DNA of 27,940 nucleotides from an uncultured Christensenella sp. GTDB lineage: Bacteria; Bacillota; Clostridia; Christensenellales; Borkfalkiaceae. The stretch covers positions 1 through 27,940 of the forward strand of contig CAJTNY010000024.1 of assembly GCA_910577875.1 (NCBI GenBank), given 5' to 3'. Numbering within the stretch: position 1 is the stretch's first letter; every line of letters begins with the position of its first letter. The position numbers and the translations under genes were made by a program. Below, in pieces: positions 7,093 to 16,200 of this stretch. The notes beneath the pieces are model-generated. The model searched no databases. It had not been told where the DNA came from and saw nothing but the letters and a program-made list of their open reading frames with translations.

Positions 7093-8659
7093 ATAATTTC
7101 AGCAAATTATTTAAATATTTATCCAAAAAATCCATTCTGCGGGAAAGCCATTTTTTTAGGTAATCAGCCGCATCGGACTGAGATTTAAAATCTTTCAAAG
7201 TATCACTTTGGACAGGGTCTACTATCTTGCCGAGGTTATCCCAAAGTCTATAATTTTTTTCGAAATACGGCTTATATGTTTCCGTTACCGTTTCAATAAG
7301 GTTGATAAGACGTGTGAAAACTCCGTTTTCTTTAAGCTCGTTCCACCGTTCCGCTACCGCTTTCATAAACCAATCTGCATGAGTAGGTAAAGCTGTCCAG
7401 GGATTAAGTCCTTTCATTGCGTTCGTGTAAGAATTCGCCGTAAATATTTTATCGAGTTCTTCAAGCCCTTTCATCATACCGAATCCCGAATCGAAATCCC
7501 AAGGAGCCTGAAAAGTAAGTTTTTTATCTCCTCCAGCACTCATATCAACCGAGAAGAAAAAACTTGACCAGTCGACGTCGTTATCGCAGGCGATTTCCTG
7601 CAAGATAAACATATCGACCCAAGAATCGAGATTCACTACCGCTTCGACCGCGGAACGCGCGTCCGCAAAATCTGCGGGTACTATCGCCGTATAGTCCGAA
7701 TTAAACGTCGTATATTTTCCGTTATAAATAGCGTCGTATAAAATTTTGAAAACGTTTTTGGTATATTCGGAAATAAATCTCAGTTGTTCTGTATTATTGG
7801 GGTTGGGTCCGTACATATCGTTCTTTACCGTATACGACACTTCACGCGGATAAGGATACTGCGAAGGTACCATAGTTTTACCGTCCTCGCAAACGAGCGG
7901 AAACGCGGAATAATTTACGTTGAACTTAACCCCGACCGGCTCTTTGAACGCATTTCCGTCATACTCGACCAAATAACCTATGTCCGTACCGGCATAGCCT
8001 TCTTCGGGCTCGTACACGTCTACGCGGTCGGGATTGACCTGCTGTTGTTCCGCTACGAAATACAAGCCATTGTATTTACCGTTTATACTAACTTCCGCAT
8101 AGCAATAATCGCTAGAATAATATCCGTTTTTCGCAAGCGACTGCTTTGCAAATTCAAACGTTACCGCGTCGCGTAAAAACGATACGTCTTTATAGCATGC
8201 GAGAAGAACCCAGTTCTTGCACTTCGCTCCGTTATTCAATCCGAACAAATTTATTTTTTTGTCGAACTTTAAGCGGAAAGATTTTTTATCATAACCTGCG
8301 GTATTGTTTCCGCGTACACGGACCCGAGCCGGTACAGAGTCAAAATTCTCTCCCTCACGTCCGTCGGTAACGGTAACTCCGCAATCTTTGTATTCCTGAT
8401 TATTTTCGTCTCCCGTGACGTCCTGTCCGTCAGCGGTAACTATATTTATACTTGCAATCTCCTCCGCAAGTCCGAACATTTCCACACCCTGCGGTTCTTT
8501 ATCTTCGCCTGTATTACCGTCGTCCGTGTTGCCGTCGTCAATATTTTCATTATTACTGCCGCTGTCCCCGTCTGTATTGTTTCCGCAAGAGGTAAAAGAA
8601 AATGCCGCAACCGAAAATAATAATGCAATAAGAACAGTTAAAAATTTTAATTTTTTCAT
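7091..8659 (-). CDS. CotH-kinase domain lipoprotein
   Basis: A 522-aa exported lipoprotein. Residues 1-24 are a signal peptide ending in a lipobox with C25 (SFTSC), then comes a low-complexity Asn/Asp/Gly linker (about 26-55). The rest is a CotH-like atypical protein kinase: RVRGNNTAGYDKKSFRLKF (nucleotide-binding region), NGKYNGLYFVAEQ, and PWDFDSGFG carrying the metal-binding Asp residues. In Bacillus, CotH phosphorylates spore-coat proteins. In gut anaerobes CotH domains also occur on surface or cellulosome-like proteins. A lipoprotein form would act outside the membrane, possibly on the Ser/Thr-rich surface proteins encoded further right. That link is inference. It has its own promoter at 8681-8709 and a GGGGGA ribosome site. 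Confidence 0.9.
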   Translation of the reverse strand: MKKLKFLTVLIALLFSVAAFSFTSCGNNTDGDSGSNNENIDDGNTDDGNTGEDKEPQGVEMFGLAEEIASINIVTADGQDVTGDENNQEYKDCGVTVTDGREGENFDSVPARVRVRGNNTAGYDKKSFRLKFDKKINLFGLNNGAKCKNWVLLACYKDVSFLRDAVTFEFAKQSLAKNGYYSSDYCYAEVSINGKYNGLYFVAEQQQVNPDRVDVYEPEEGYAGTDIGYLVEYDGNAFKEPVGVKFNVNYSAFPLVCEDGKTMVPSQYPYPREVSYTVKNDMYGPNPNNTEQLRFISEYTKNVFKILYDAIYNGKYTTFNSDYTAIVPADFADARSAVEAVVNLDSWVDMFILQEIACDNDVDWSSFFFSVDMSAGGDKKLTFQAPWDFDSGFGMMKGLEELDKIFTANSYTNAMKGLNPWTALPTHADWFMKAVAERWNELKENGVFTRLINLIETVTETYKPYFEKNYRLWDNLGKIVDPVQSDTLKDFKSQSDAADYLKKWLSRRMDFLDKYLNNLLKL

Positions 8660-8680
8660 AAAATCCCCCTATGCAATATT

Positions 8681-8709
8681 ATTTTATCATATTAGATAAC
8701 TAATTGCAA
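8681..8709 (-). promoter_or_regulatory. Promoter of the CotH gene
   Basis: On the minus strand, TTGCAA (8709-8704), a 17-bp spacer and TAAAAT (8686-8681) with TGA just before it. It lies between the prenyltransferase stop and the CotH start. Confidence 0.6.
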
Positions 8710-8729
8710 TATAAACGATTCAAAAATTT

Positions 8730-9329
8730 TTAACCGCCCAAAGTGACGTCCTGTTTGCGATACCAGTCAAGAGCGTCGGTAAACTGTATTTCTTTAAAAT
8801 CGGGCCATAAATCTTTTATGATATAGAAATCCGAGTAAACCGTCTGAACGGGGAGAAAACCCGATAAACGGCACATACCGCCCCAACGGACGACCATATC
8901 TATTCTCGGAATTTCGCGGGAAGGCCAGCCGTTTCTCATATCCCATTCCCAACCGTAATTAACAAGTAAATTGACTTTCATTCCCACGCCCGACTTTTTT
9001 TCGGTATACGGAAGCAAATCTTTCGGAAAACATAACGAACGCGTATTTCCTAAGACGTAAACGCTTACCCCTTCCTTTTCTATCAGCTCAACTGCTTTTG
9101 AACACGCTTTTGAAAATGCCTGAACTTGTTCTTTCGGGCGTTTACAGTTATCGGTCGTAAAGCCGTAATAAGTCAGTTCTTCAATTCCTTTTTTCTTTGC
9201 TTCGCGCAAAAGTTTAAGACCTGCCGATAAACCGTATTCATAACCTGCATCTTTTTTTAATCCGTTCAGAACCGCCCAACGCCTGTTACCATCCGGGATA
9301 ATTCCGATATGTTTTGGTATGCGATACAT
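8730..9329 (-). CDS. Short divergent cis-prenyltransferase (UppS-like)
   Basis: A 199-aa protein of the undecaprenyl diphosphate synthase family, which adds isopentenyl units to make polyprenyl carriers. Recognisable blocks are HIGIIPDGNRRWA (catalytic D13), YYGFTTDNCKRPKEQV, and VVRWGGMCRLSGFLPVQTVYSDFY with diphosphate-binding R148 and R154. Differences from standard UppS (about 240-250 aa): it is about 45 residues shorter in the middle, the usual NYGGR becomes NYGWE, the Glu of the GGE motif is Met152, and the Met before DGN is Pro. It may be a chain-length variant or a non-canonical paralogue of the essential enzyme. The ATG at 9329 has no ribosome site, and -10-like sequences lie within 10 nt of it, so the mRNA may be leaderless. 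The gene may also be read into CotH, since no terminator follows. Confidence 0.85.
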   Translation of the reverse strand: MYRIPKHIGIIPDGNRRWAVLNGLKKDAGYEYGLSAGLKLLREAKKKGIEELTYYGFTTDNCKRPKEQVQAFSKACSKAVELIEKEGVSVYVLGNTRSLCFPKDLLPYTEKKSGVGMKVNLLVNYGWEWDMRNGWPSREIPRIDMVVRWGGMCRLSGFLPVQTVYSDFYIIKDLWPDFKEIQFTDALDWYRKQDVTLGG

Positions 9330-9338
9330 AATGTTATA

Positions 9339-9405
9339 ATTATCTGTAAACGTTTTAAAAATATAAAATAAAACAATTTACAAAATTTTCCTTATATGGT
9401 AAATT
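9339..9405. promoter_or_regulatory. Divergent promoter region, possibly giving leaderless mRNAs
   Basis: For comEC, TTTACA (9377-9382), a 17-bp spacer and TAAATT (9400-9405) preceded by TGG end 7 bp before the ATG at 9413. For the prenyltransferase, GATAAT (minus strand, 9344-9339) ends 9 bp before its ATG at 9329, but its -35 is poor. Neither gene has a Shine-Dalgarno sequence. Confidence 0.45.
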
Positions 9406-9412
9406 TTAGACT

Positions 9413-11473
9413 ATGAAAAGACTGATTAACATAAGAATTCCTCTCATATTTGCGTTCTCACTCATTGCGGGAATTGCGTTAAGCCGTCTTTTTATTAATT
9501 TCAATATAAATTTATTTTATATTATTGCAGTCGTTCCGTTCACGGCGGTGATAGTTGTCATAACAGCGTTTTTTCATAAAAGTCGTATAAAGATATTAAT
9601 AGTAATATTTATCGCGCTGATATTCATTTTAGGTTTAACAGGCGGCTATGTCAAACTTAAACATTACGGTACAAGCAGTATTGTCGACGGAGCGTCCTAT
9701 ACTGTTTCCGCAGTCGTTTGCGAAAAGGGCGAAACACAGAACAGCGAATATATAATTTTGAAAAACCTGCACGCCGACGGTGAAAAAATTAACGGTAAAA
9801 TGATAGTATACCTCGGAAAAACTTACGGCGATTTCTGCGACATAGGTTATAAAGTCGAATTTACTGCGGAAATTTCACGCAAAGACTTGTTTACTTTCGG
9901 CAAGCTTAATAATTACGTTCAGAGTAACGTTAAATATAGCTGTTTCGTTATTAATAATCTTAAAGCCGAATACGGATTTTCATTCTTCGGAAGTATCCGT
10001 TCGCATATCCGCGATACGCTTTATGATAACCTTGACGGAGATACCGCCGCGATTGCGTTCGCTATGCTTACGGGAAATACGCAGGACGTTGACGAAGGCG
10101 CAATGCAAAACTTCCGTTATGGCGGAATCGCGCACATTTTTGCCGTTTCGGGTTTACATATAGGAATTGTTTATGCGGCGCTGTTCCGGATATTGAAAAA
10201 ATTCAATTTAAATAAATACGTTAACGCAATTTTATGTTTGTCACCTTTGTTTTTCTACGCGGGTATTTGCGGATTTACTATGTCGTCTTTGAGAGCCGTC
10301 GTTATGTGCACGGTTTCTGTTCTTGCAAGGTTGACACATAAAAAATATGATAGTTTAAACGCGCTCTCTTTATCGGTTATTATAATTTTGCTGATTACAC
10401 CGCTCAGTTTATTTTCAGCCGGTTTTCAACTTTCTGTATGTGCTACAGGCAGCATTATACTTCTATCTAAAAATATCGTCCGTCCGTTTAAAAAGCTACC
10501 CCGCAACATTTCGAGCGCGATAGGAGTTTCGCTTTCGGCTCAGGCGGGAACTATGCCCGTAATGCTTTCCTGTTTCGGATATCTAAGCTGGGCCGGACTT
10601 CTAATGAATATAATTATTCTGCCGATACTGTCCGTGGTTTTCGTTGTTATTTTTATTAGTACGCTGATTGCTTCTGTTATTCCGCCTTTTGCGGTTGTTC
10701 TGCCATATGCGTTTCTGCCTTTGCAATTGATAATTTCGATTTTTCTCAATACGAGTTTTGAAAAGGCAGTAATAAGCGGTTTGGGAGCCGCAGCTCTGTT
10801 GCCCTTCTATATAGCTCTGTTGGCATTATCGGATAAAATAAATTTAAAGCTCAAATACCGTTTGACCGCCATAATCTGTGTTACGATATTTATATGCGTC
10901 AACGTTTTATCGAACGTTTTCGCGCCTTTAAACGGTTATAAAATAATTGTTTCCGCTAACTACGGCGGAGGTGTAATTTTAATTAAATCCAAAGGCGAAA
11001 ACATACTGATAGTAACCGAAAATCTGTCCCCGACAAAAACGCAGTCAATGCTGAACGAATATTATGCGTTTGATTTGTCGGCAGTCATTATTCTCGGCGG
11101 AGAAGACTGCGTATCTTCATACGGCGGTTTCGAACTTAATTGCAAGAATTTATATGTTTATTACGGATATATAAACGTTCAGCCTTATAAAAACTGTACC
11201 GTAAACTATGAAAGCCGATTTATTCTTAATGAAATCGAATTCGCATTCGCGGACGGTTACAGCTTAACTGCAAAGTGCGGAAATACTCAACTTGGCATAT
11301 GCGCAGGCGATTATGTACCGTTTGAGAATTGCGATTTATTCGTTTCCGACGCCGACGGAGACTGTGAAAACATTTATCGCGTGAGTTTTGAAAACAGGAA
11401 TATCGAATATTGTATATACGATTGCGGAGATTTGGTTTTTAATTGCGGAAACGAAATAAAGTTAAAAAAATAA
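9413..11473 (+). CDS. comEC: ComEC/Rec2-family DNA-uptake channel with altered C-terminus
   Basis: A 686-aa membrane protein of the ComEC family, which carries single-stranded DNA across the membrane during transformation. Residues 1-75 hold N-terminal membrane segments. About 80-180 is the beta-rich DUF4131-like region. About 205-500 is the competence domain, with the hallmark GGIAHIFAVSGLHIG at 237-251 and several membrane helices. The last 180 residues occupy the place of the usual metallo-beta-lactamase-like domain and keep some of its strand pattern (GGGVILIKSKGENILIV, LSAVIILGGEDC). They contain no histidine at all, so the HxHxDH metal site is missing, but they contain about ten cysteines. 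DNA-degrading activity in this domain is therefore unlikely. The start has no ribosome site, see the promoter entry. Confidence 0.88.
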   Translation: MKRLINIRIPLIFAFSLIAGIALSRLFINFNINLFYIIAVVPFTAVIVVITAFFHKSRIKILIVIFIALIFILGLTGGYVKLKHYGTSSIVDGASYTVSAVVCEKGETQNSEYIILKNLHADGEKINGKMIVYLGKTYGDFCDIGYKVEFTAEISRKDLFTFGKLNNYVQSNVKYSCFVINNLKAEYGFSFFGSIRSHIRDTLYDNLDGDTAAIAFAMLTGNTQDVDEGAMQNFRYGGIAHIFAVSGLHIGIVYAALFRILKKFNLNKYVNAILCLSPLFFYAGICGFTMSSLRAVVMCTVSVLARLTHKKYDSLNALSLSVIIILLITPLSLFSAGFQLSVCATGSIILLSKNIVRPFKKLPRNISSAIGVSLSAQAGTMPVMLSCFGYLSWAGLLMNIIILPILSVVFVVIFISTLIASVIPPFAVVLPYAFLPLQLIISIFLNTSFEKAVISGLGAAALLPFYIALLALSDKINLKLKYRLTAIICVTIFICVNVLSNVFAPLNGYKIIVSANYGGGVILIKSKGENILIVTENLSPTKTQSMLNEYYAFDLSAVIILGGEDCVSSYGGFELNCKNLYVYYGYINVQPYKNCTVNYESRFILNEIEFAFADGYSLTAKCGNTQLGICAGDYVPFENCDLFVSDADGDCENIYRVSFENRNIEYCIYDCGDLVFNCGNEIKLKK

Positions 11474-11508
11474 GATGCACCCTGAAAGAGTACATCTTAT
11501 TTTTTTTA
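11470..11508. terminator. Bidirectional terminator between comEC and the 557-aa gene
   Basis: ATAAGATGCAC (11470-11480) pairs with GTACATCTTAT (11490-11500), with one mismatch, around a 9-nt loop, with T runs on both strands. It overlaps the comEC stop and lies 21 bp beyond the stop of the convergent 557-aa gene. Confidence 0.88.
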
Positions 11509-11529
11509 GGCATTTTCTGCCCTTATTTA

Positions 11530-13203
11530 TTATTCTGTTTTGCTTTCGGAAACCGTTTCGCCGTCAGATTTAGAAACCGCAACTTCGCTCTCTGCATTGT
11601 CGGTCTTTTTCACTGCTGTTACTTTCTTTTTGGAAGTCTTGCCGTCAGCTGAAGTCTTTGAACGTTTCGGTTTCGTCTGAGGCTGTTCAACCGTTATCTG
11701 CGTTGTTTTGACTTTGATATAACCGCCTTTTATGAGGTTCTCAGTCGAACGGTAAGCAGGTCTGTAATTAACAGGTTTATGCTCCTCGTTAATCTTGATA
11801 CCCTTTTCGGAAAGAACTATATCGATTAATTCTTTCGCGTACTTAGTGCCTCTGTCGCTTCTGATACGGTACATAGTAGGCATTTTAGCGTTGCGAACCT
11901 GTTGCGTACGGTCTTCGACTTTATATTTCGTTCCGTCGAACTTCGAAGACGGGACAGAAAGGAACAGACAAAGAGTTTTGCCGCGTATTGCGAATGTTGC
12001 AAAACATTCGCGTTTGGGAACATAGAACGCTTCGCGTTTCCACGTTATCCCGTTGAAAACTCCGCGATAGGAAATAATATGGTTTTTGATTTCCGAATAG
12101 CGCGCTTTGAGTTCGTCGTCCGCCTGTATGATACGCGCAGTATAACTACGGTTATAACGTTTGAGCTCTTCGACGCTTATTCCGCTTTCGAGTTCCTCCT
12201 CGTAAACGTCCTCTTCCTCGGTTTCGGGCTGTTCGTAAGGAACGCTGTCCGGAACTTCGCCGAGAACCGTAATTTGAAGTTTGTTATCGACAAATAGTTC
12301 TTCACGCGATTTTTCAGCAAGTTCAAAAGTAAGTTTTTCGGGTTCGGATAGCGGCATTATAGTATTTTCTTCCGCAAGCTGAACTAAAAGATATTTTACA
12401 TAATCGAGTTTGCGTTGCGAAGTAAGCTTCATAAACATAGGAGTTTTTGCAAACCTTTTACTGTCAGACTTATCTATACCGCGGAATTTTGTTTCGGCAT
12501 ATTCGGCGGGGTTGAGCGCAAATGCGACACACAACGTCTTTCCTCGGAATACAATCAACCCCAATGTTTTGCGTCCTTTGTAAATTCGCTGTTGTCTGTA
12601 ACTTGGTTTGACTTTTAATCCTTCGTACACTGCAAGTTCATTCATTAACGACACATAACGTTCTTTCACTTCATCCGACGATAACCTTAGTTTAGCTTCG
12701 AATCCCAAAGAATAGCGCACGTAATATCGTTTGGAATCGTATTCGGAACCAGTAAAGCCGAGCTTTTCTCTCGCCGCTTGCGACGTCTTTGAAATATAAA
12801 GTATTTCCGCGTCGAAAGTTTCGTCGACTTCTTCCTGATTAACTATACCTAAACTACGAGGTTCAGCATTTACTGCCGCAGTTTCTTCTTCGTCATTGTC
12901 GTCATCTTCTTCCTCATCAACGAGCAACAATTCTTCCGCTTCCTCGGGTTCCTCTTCATCATCTTCTTCGTCTGTTGTTACGAAAATACCTTCGCGCAAG
13001 AGGTCAAGCTGCTGTAACAGTTCGTCGCGCTTGTTTTGCAATTTATGGGTACAAAGTTTGCGGACGCCGCGGCTACGCAGATAAAGGAATAACAATACGT
13101 TGCCTGCAACCAAAACAGTGATAAGTATACACAAAAGTATTACAGCCGCTAACTGTGCTGGAGATAACTGTCTTACAAGTAAAATCGAATTAAACATATT
13201 CAT
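11530..13203 (-). CDS. Membrane-anchored protein with hyperacidic linker and duplicated unknown domain
   Basis: A 557-aa protein that I cannot assign to a named family. Residues about 17-42 form one membrane helix followed by RSRGVRK, so the C-terminal part should be cytoplasmic. Residues 78-107 are almost all Asp/Glu. Two copies of one domain follow, at about 159-280 and 350-468. Shared landmarks are RGKTLC (220-225 and 407-412), an upstream RYxxxxN/KxL/I helix and a downstream AKxPxxxxxxSxRxxxYxKxL helix. I recall similar sequences as hypothetical proteins in other clostridia. A Lys-rich then Glu/Ser-rich tail (about 500-557) ends the protein. The start ATG overlaps the stop of the giant surface gene as TAATG, with GGGG about 9 nt upstream, so translation is likely coupled. 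It may anchor or signal from the inner face of the giant protein. Confidence 0.8.
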   Translation of the reverse strand: MNMFNSILLVRQLSPAQLAAVILLCILITVLVAGNVLLFLYLRSRGVRKLCTHKLQNKRDELLQQLDLLREGIFVTTDEEDDEEEPEEAEELLLVDEEEDDDNDEEETAAVNAEPRSLGIVNQEEVDETFDAEILYISKTSQAAREKLGFTGSEYDSKRYYVRYSLGFEAKLRLSSDEVKERYVSLMNELAVYEGLKVKPSYRQQRIYKGRKTLGLIVFRGKTLCVAFALNPAEYAETKFRGIDKSDSKRFAKTPMFMKLTSQRKLDYVKYLLVQLAEENTIMPLSEPEKLTFELAEKSREELFVDNKLQITVLGEVPDSVPYEQPETEEEDVYEEELESGISVEELKRYNRSYTARIIQADDELKARYSEIKNHIISYRGVFNGITWKREAFYVPKRECFATFAIRGKTLCLFLSVPSSKFDGTKYKVEDRTQQVRNAKMPTMYRIRSDRGTKYAKELIDIVLSEKGIKINEEHKPVNYRPAYRSTENLIKGGYIKVKTTQITVEQPQTKPKRSKTSADGKTSKKKVTAVKKTDNAESEVAVSKSDGETVSESKTE

Positions 13204-16200
13204 TATTCGTTACCCCGCTCTTGTGCTTGCGCGTTTGTTTCCGCCTGCGAACGTTCATCGATGTCGCGTTCCAATATTCGTTTTCTGCGGCGGTCGAGCA
13301 GTAACTGCACTCCCGCGGCAAGAATCGCTATTCCGCAAACGCCCGATAAAACAGATACGACAATCTTGAATACTGTATTGATACCCGAAACTTTCCAATC
13401 AAAAGTTATATCACCGGCTCCGCCGTCTTCCCAAACGTAATTCGCTTTGTCTTTAAGTCCGACGGTTACTTTAAACTCACCGCCGTAAGCCGTGCGGTTA
13501 CCTTCAATAAACATAATTTCATCATCGAAACCCTCGGGAATATAGGTAAGATACTGACCGTTGACCATAAACCTGTTTGTATTCGCGATAGGTTTTGCAA
13601 CCGCCTTAGGCGCAACCGTCCAGCTTAAAATTACTTCGTCCGCTTCGGTATTCTGCCAGCGATAATTGTTATTGCCTGCGATAGTGAGTTTTACGGTATA
13701 TGTACCCGCGTTTACGGCAACCAGCGTGATACGTCCTCCGCTTACGTTGGTTTTACCTTCGTAATCGAGATTCATAAGCGCCATATCGAAACCTAATATT
13801 TCGGCAAGCAACTCTCCGCCGGTATAGACGTCGTTTTTGCCTTCGCCTTCTTTTATCTCCGCCAAAGCGGGAAGAGCGAGCGATTTTTTGGTTATCGAAA
13901 ATTTTACGGGCGCGCTCTCAAACGCGTTGTAGTTATCCGTCGCCATAACGGTCGCACGTACATAATAGTCGCCGACATTGCCGGTTACGGGAGCCCCGGA
14001 ATAATACCTGCCGTCTTCCGTTTCGCAATATGTATAAACTATAAGACTTTGACCGAATTTGACGGAAGCCGAAGGCGAGTTAGTCGCGACGTCGTATTCG
14101 CCGTAAATCCAGCCCGATATCTTTAACTCTTCTGTCAATTCGTTTTCAGCTTTATCGATTGTAAATATTATGTTGCGCTCCGCAATTTCTACCGACAGCC
14201 ATTTATAGTTGTCTGCGTCTATCAAGCGCAGAGTTATATTATGTTCCCCTGCATTGACGAAGCTGCCGTGGGCAAGTTCCTCGTAAATTCCGCCGCCGTA
14301 AGCCGATACAAACGCGGAATTGTTTATTTCGGGAATTTTAATCTCGCCGTTATAAGTCTGATTTTCAACGGTAATCAACGAGCCGTCAACCTCTTTCTTT
14401 TCAACTACAAACTGTGCAAACGGTTCGCCTACGACAATGAAGTTATCGTTACCGGAGCCCTTTACAGTCGCAACGTAAGAGCCTGCCAGCAAAGGCGTCT
14501 GGGTACCGTTGAATACTGTTCCGTCGTTTGCCGTGCCGCTGTAAACCACCGTAATGTTCAGTTTATCGTTTACGAAATCGGTTATATCGACCTGCTCGTC
14601 GTCAAGCACCTTCGAATAAGTCACTCCGACAATGTTTTCGCCGTAGACACCGCCGCCTTGAACTATTTCTACCGTAATAAGACGTTCGGTAATAGTATAA
14701 GTGCCGGGATTAATCGTTGCATTGTAATTGCCGTTATTATAGGTCGCGTTTATTATATATCCGCCCTTGCCGCTTATACCCGTCGCCGTGGTCGTAAACG
14801 TGAGGTTAAGGTCGTCTCCAGCGACAAGTCCGTTCTGGCTTCCGTAAGTTACTGTTACGTCACTTACATCCACGGGTCTGCCGTACTGCGAAGTTTTATT
14901 GCCTATATTGACTACTACGCTCCGCTTGTTTACCGTAAATACGCCGACACCGCTTACTATTTTATAGTTATCCGCTGCAAGTCCGATTACATTGCCGTTT
15001 TCGTCCGTTTCGAGCACGAAACCGTATGTACCCGCATTAAATCCGTTATGCAAGTTCGTTACGGTATAAGTAACTTCTGAAACTTTTTTAATTACTTCGT
15101 TGGGGTCGTCGCCTCTCACAAGCCCTTCCGTTACTGTATATTGGAAAGTAGGATTGGAATTCTCGAACTCGTTGCCGTAAATCATACTGCCGTTAGGAGT
15201 AACCGTGAGAGTCGCTTTTACGACTTTAAACGAAATAATCTTGAAATCGCCGTTATAGTTGCTGTTGCCGCTGTTTGTAGCTTTGATCCAATATTCTCCG
15301 ACATTGAACTTATTAAACGCTGCTGTCCAGCCGCTGTCGTCGGCATCGGGCACAGTATCGCCTGTTTTCAACATATAGCGATAATAAACCGTTCCTCCGT
15401 ACGTCGCAGAAGCGTCAGACACAAAAACGTTACCGTATACAACCGTTCTCTGTTCCTCGGTATTATTCCATGTAACGGCGTTATCTTCGGCTTTTTCGAT
15501 TACCCAGTCAGCCGAAGAAACGTTTCCGCCCCACTGATAATTTGCACTGTCGATAATAGCGAACCTGACAGTATAAGTACCTGCGTTCATAGCCGTAAGA
15601 ACGGCGCCTTTTTCGGTTAAAACATAATTAATTCCGTTAAAACCGCTTATGCGCAGTATCATAGGGTCGAACACGACCGAGGAATTCAACTGCACTCCGC
15701 CGTAAACTCCGTTATTTCCGCTTACGGTAATAACGGGAGCCGATACCGTAGCTTTCGTTATCGTGAACGAAGTAAACTGTTCGTCGCCGCCTAAACCCTG
15801 ATATGAAGGATAATAAGCCCTGACAGCGTAATTTCCTGCAGCTTCGGGAATGCTTGCCGAATACGAAAGGCTCTGGAACCCTGCCGTATCCGTAGGAATC
15901 TGACCCGTTATAGGCGCGTATGAAATCTGTACACCGTCCGTATTTCCGTTCGATACGCTGAAAATTACTTTATTAAGTCCTGCATCGTACTGTTTGTATA
16001 TCCAGCCCGTAATACGAAGACCGGTAATGTATACTTTGTTTGTTGTTACGTTGAATATAACTGTTACTTCTGACGCGCTGTCAGAATCATCCCATTGATA
16101 GTTAGCTTTCGCCGCAGAAGTGAACGCGAAAGTGACGCGGTATTCGCCCGTTCCCTGAGCGGTGATATGAAGACCTACTCTTTCACCGCCGACCGTTCCT

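Noticed and set aside
12896..13084. A serine-rich open frame on the plus strand
   Set aside because: It is the complement of the Asp/Glu-rich linker of the 557-aa gene and has no ribosome site.
13203..13400. An LPXTG sortase signal at the end of the giant protein
   Set aside because: No LPXTG-like motif lies before the C-terminal hydrophobic segment.
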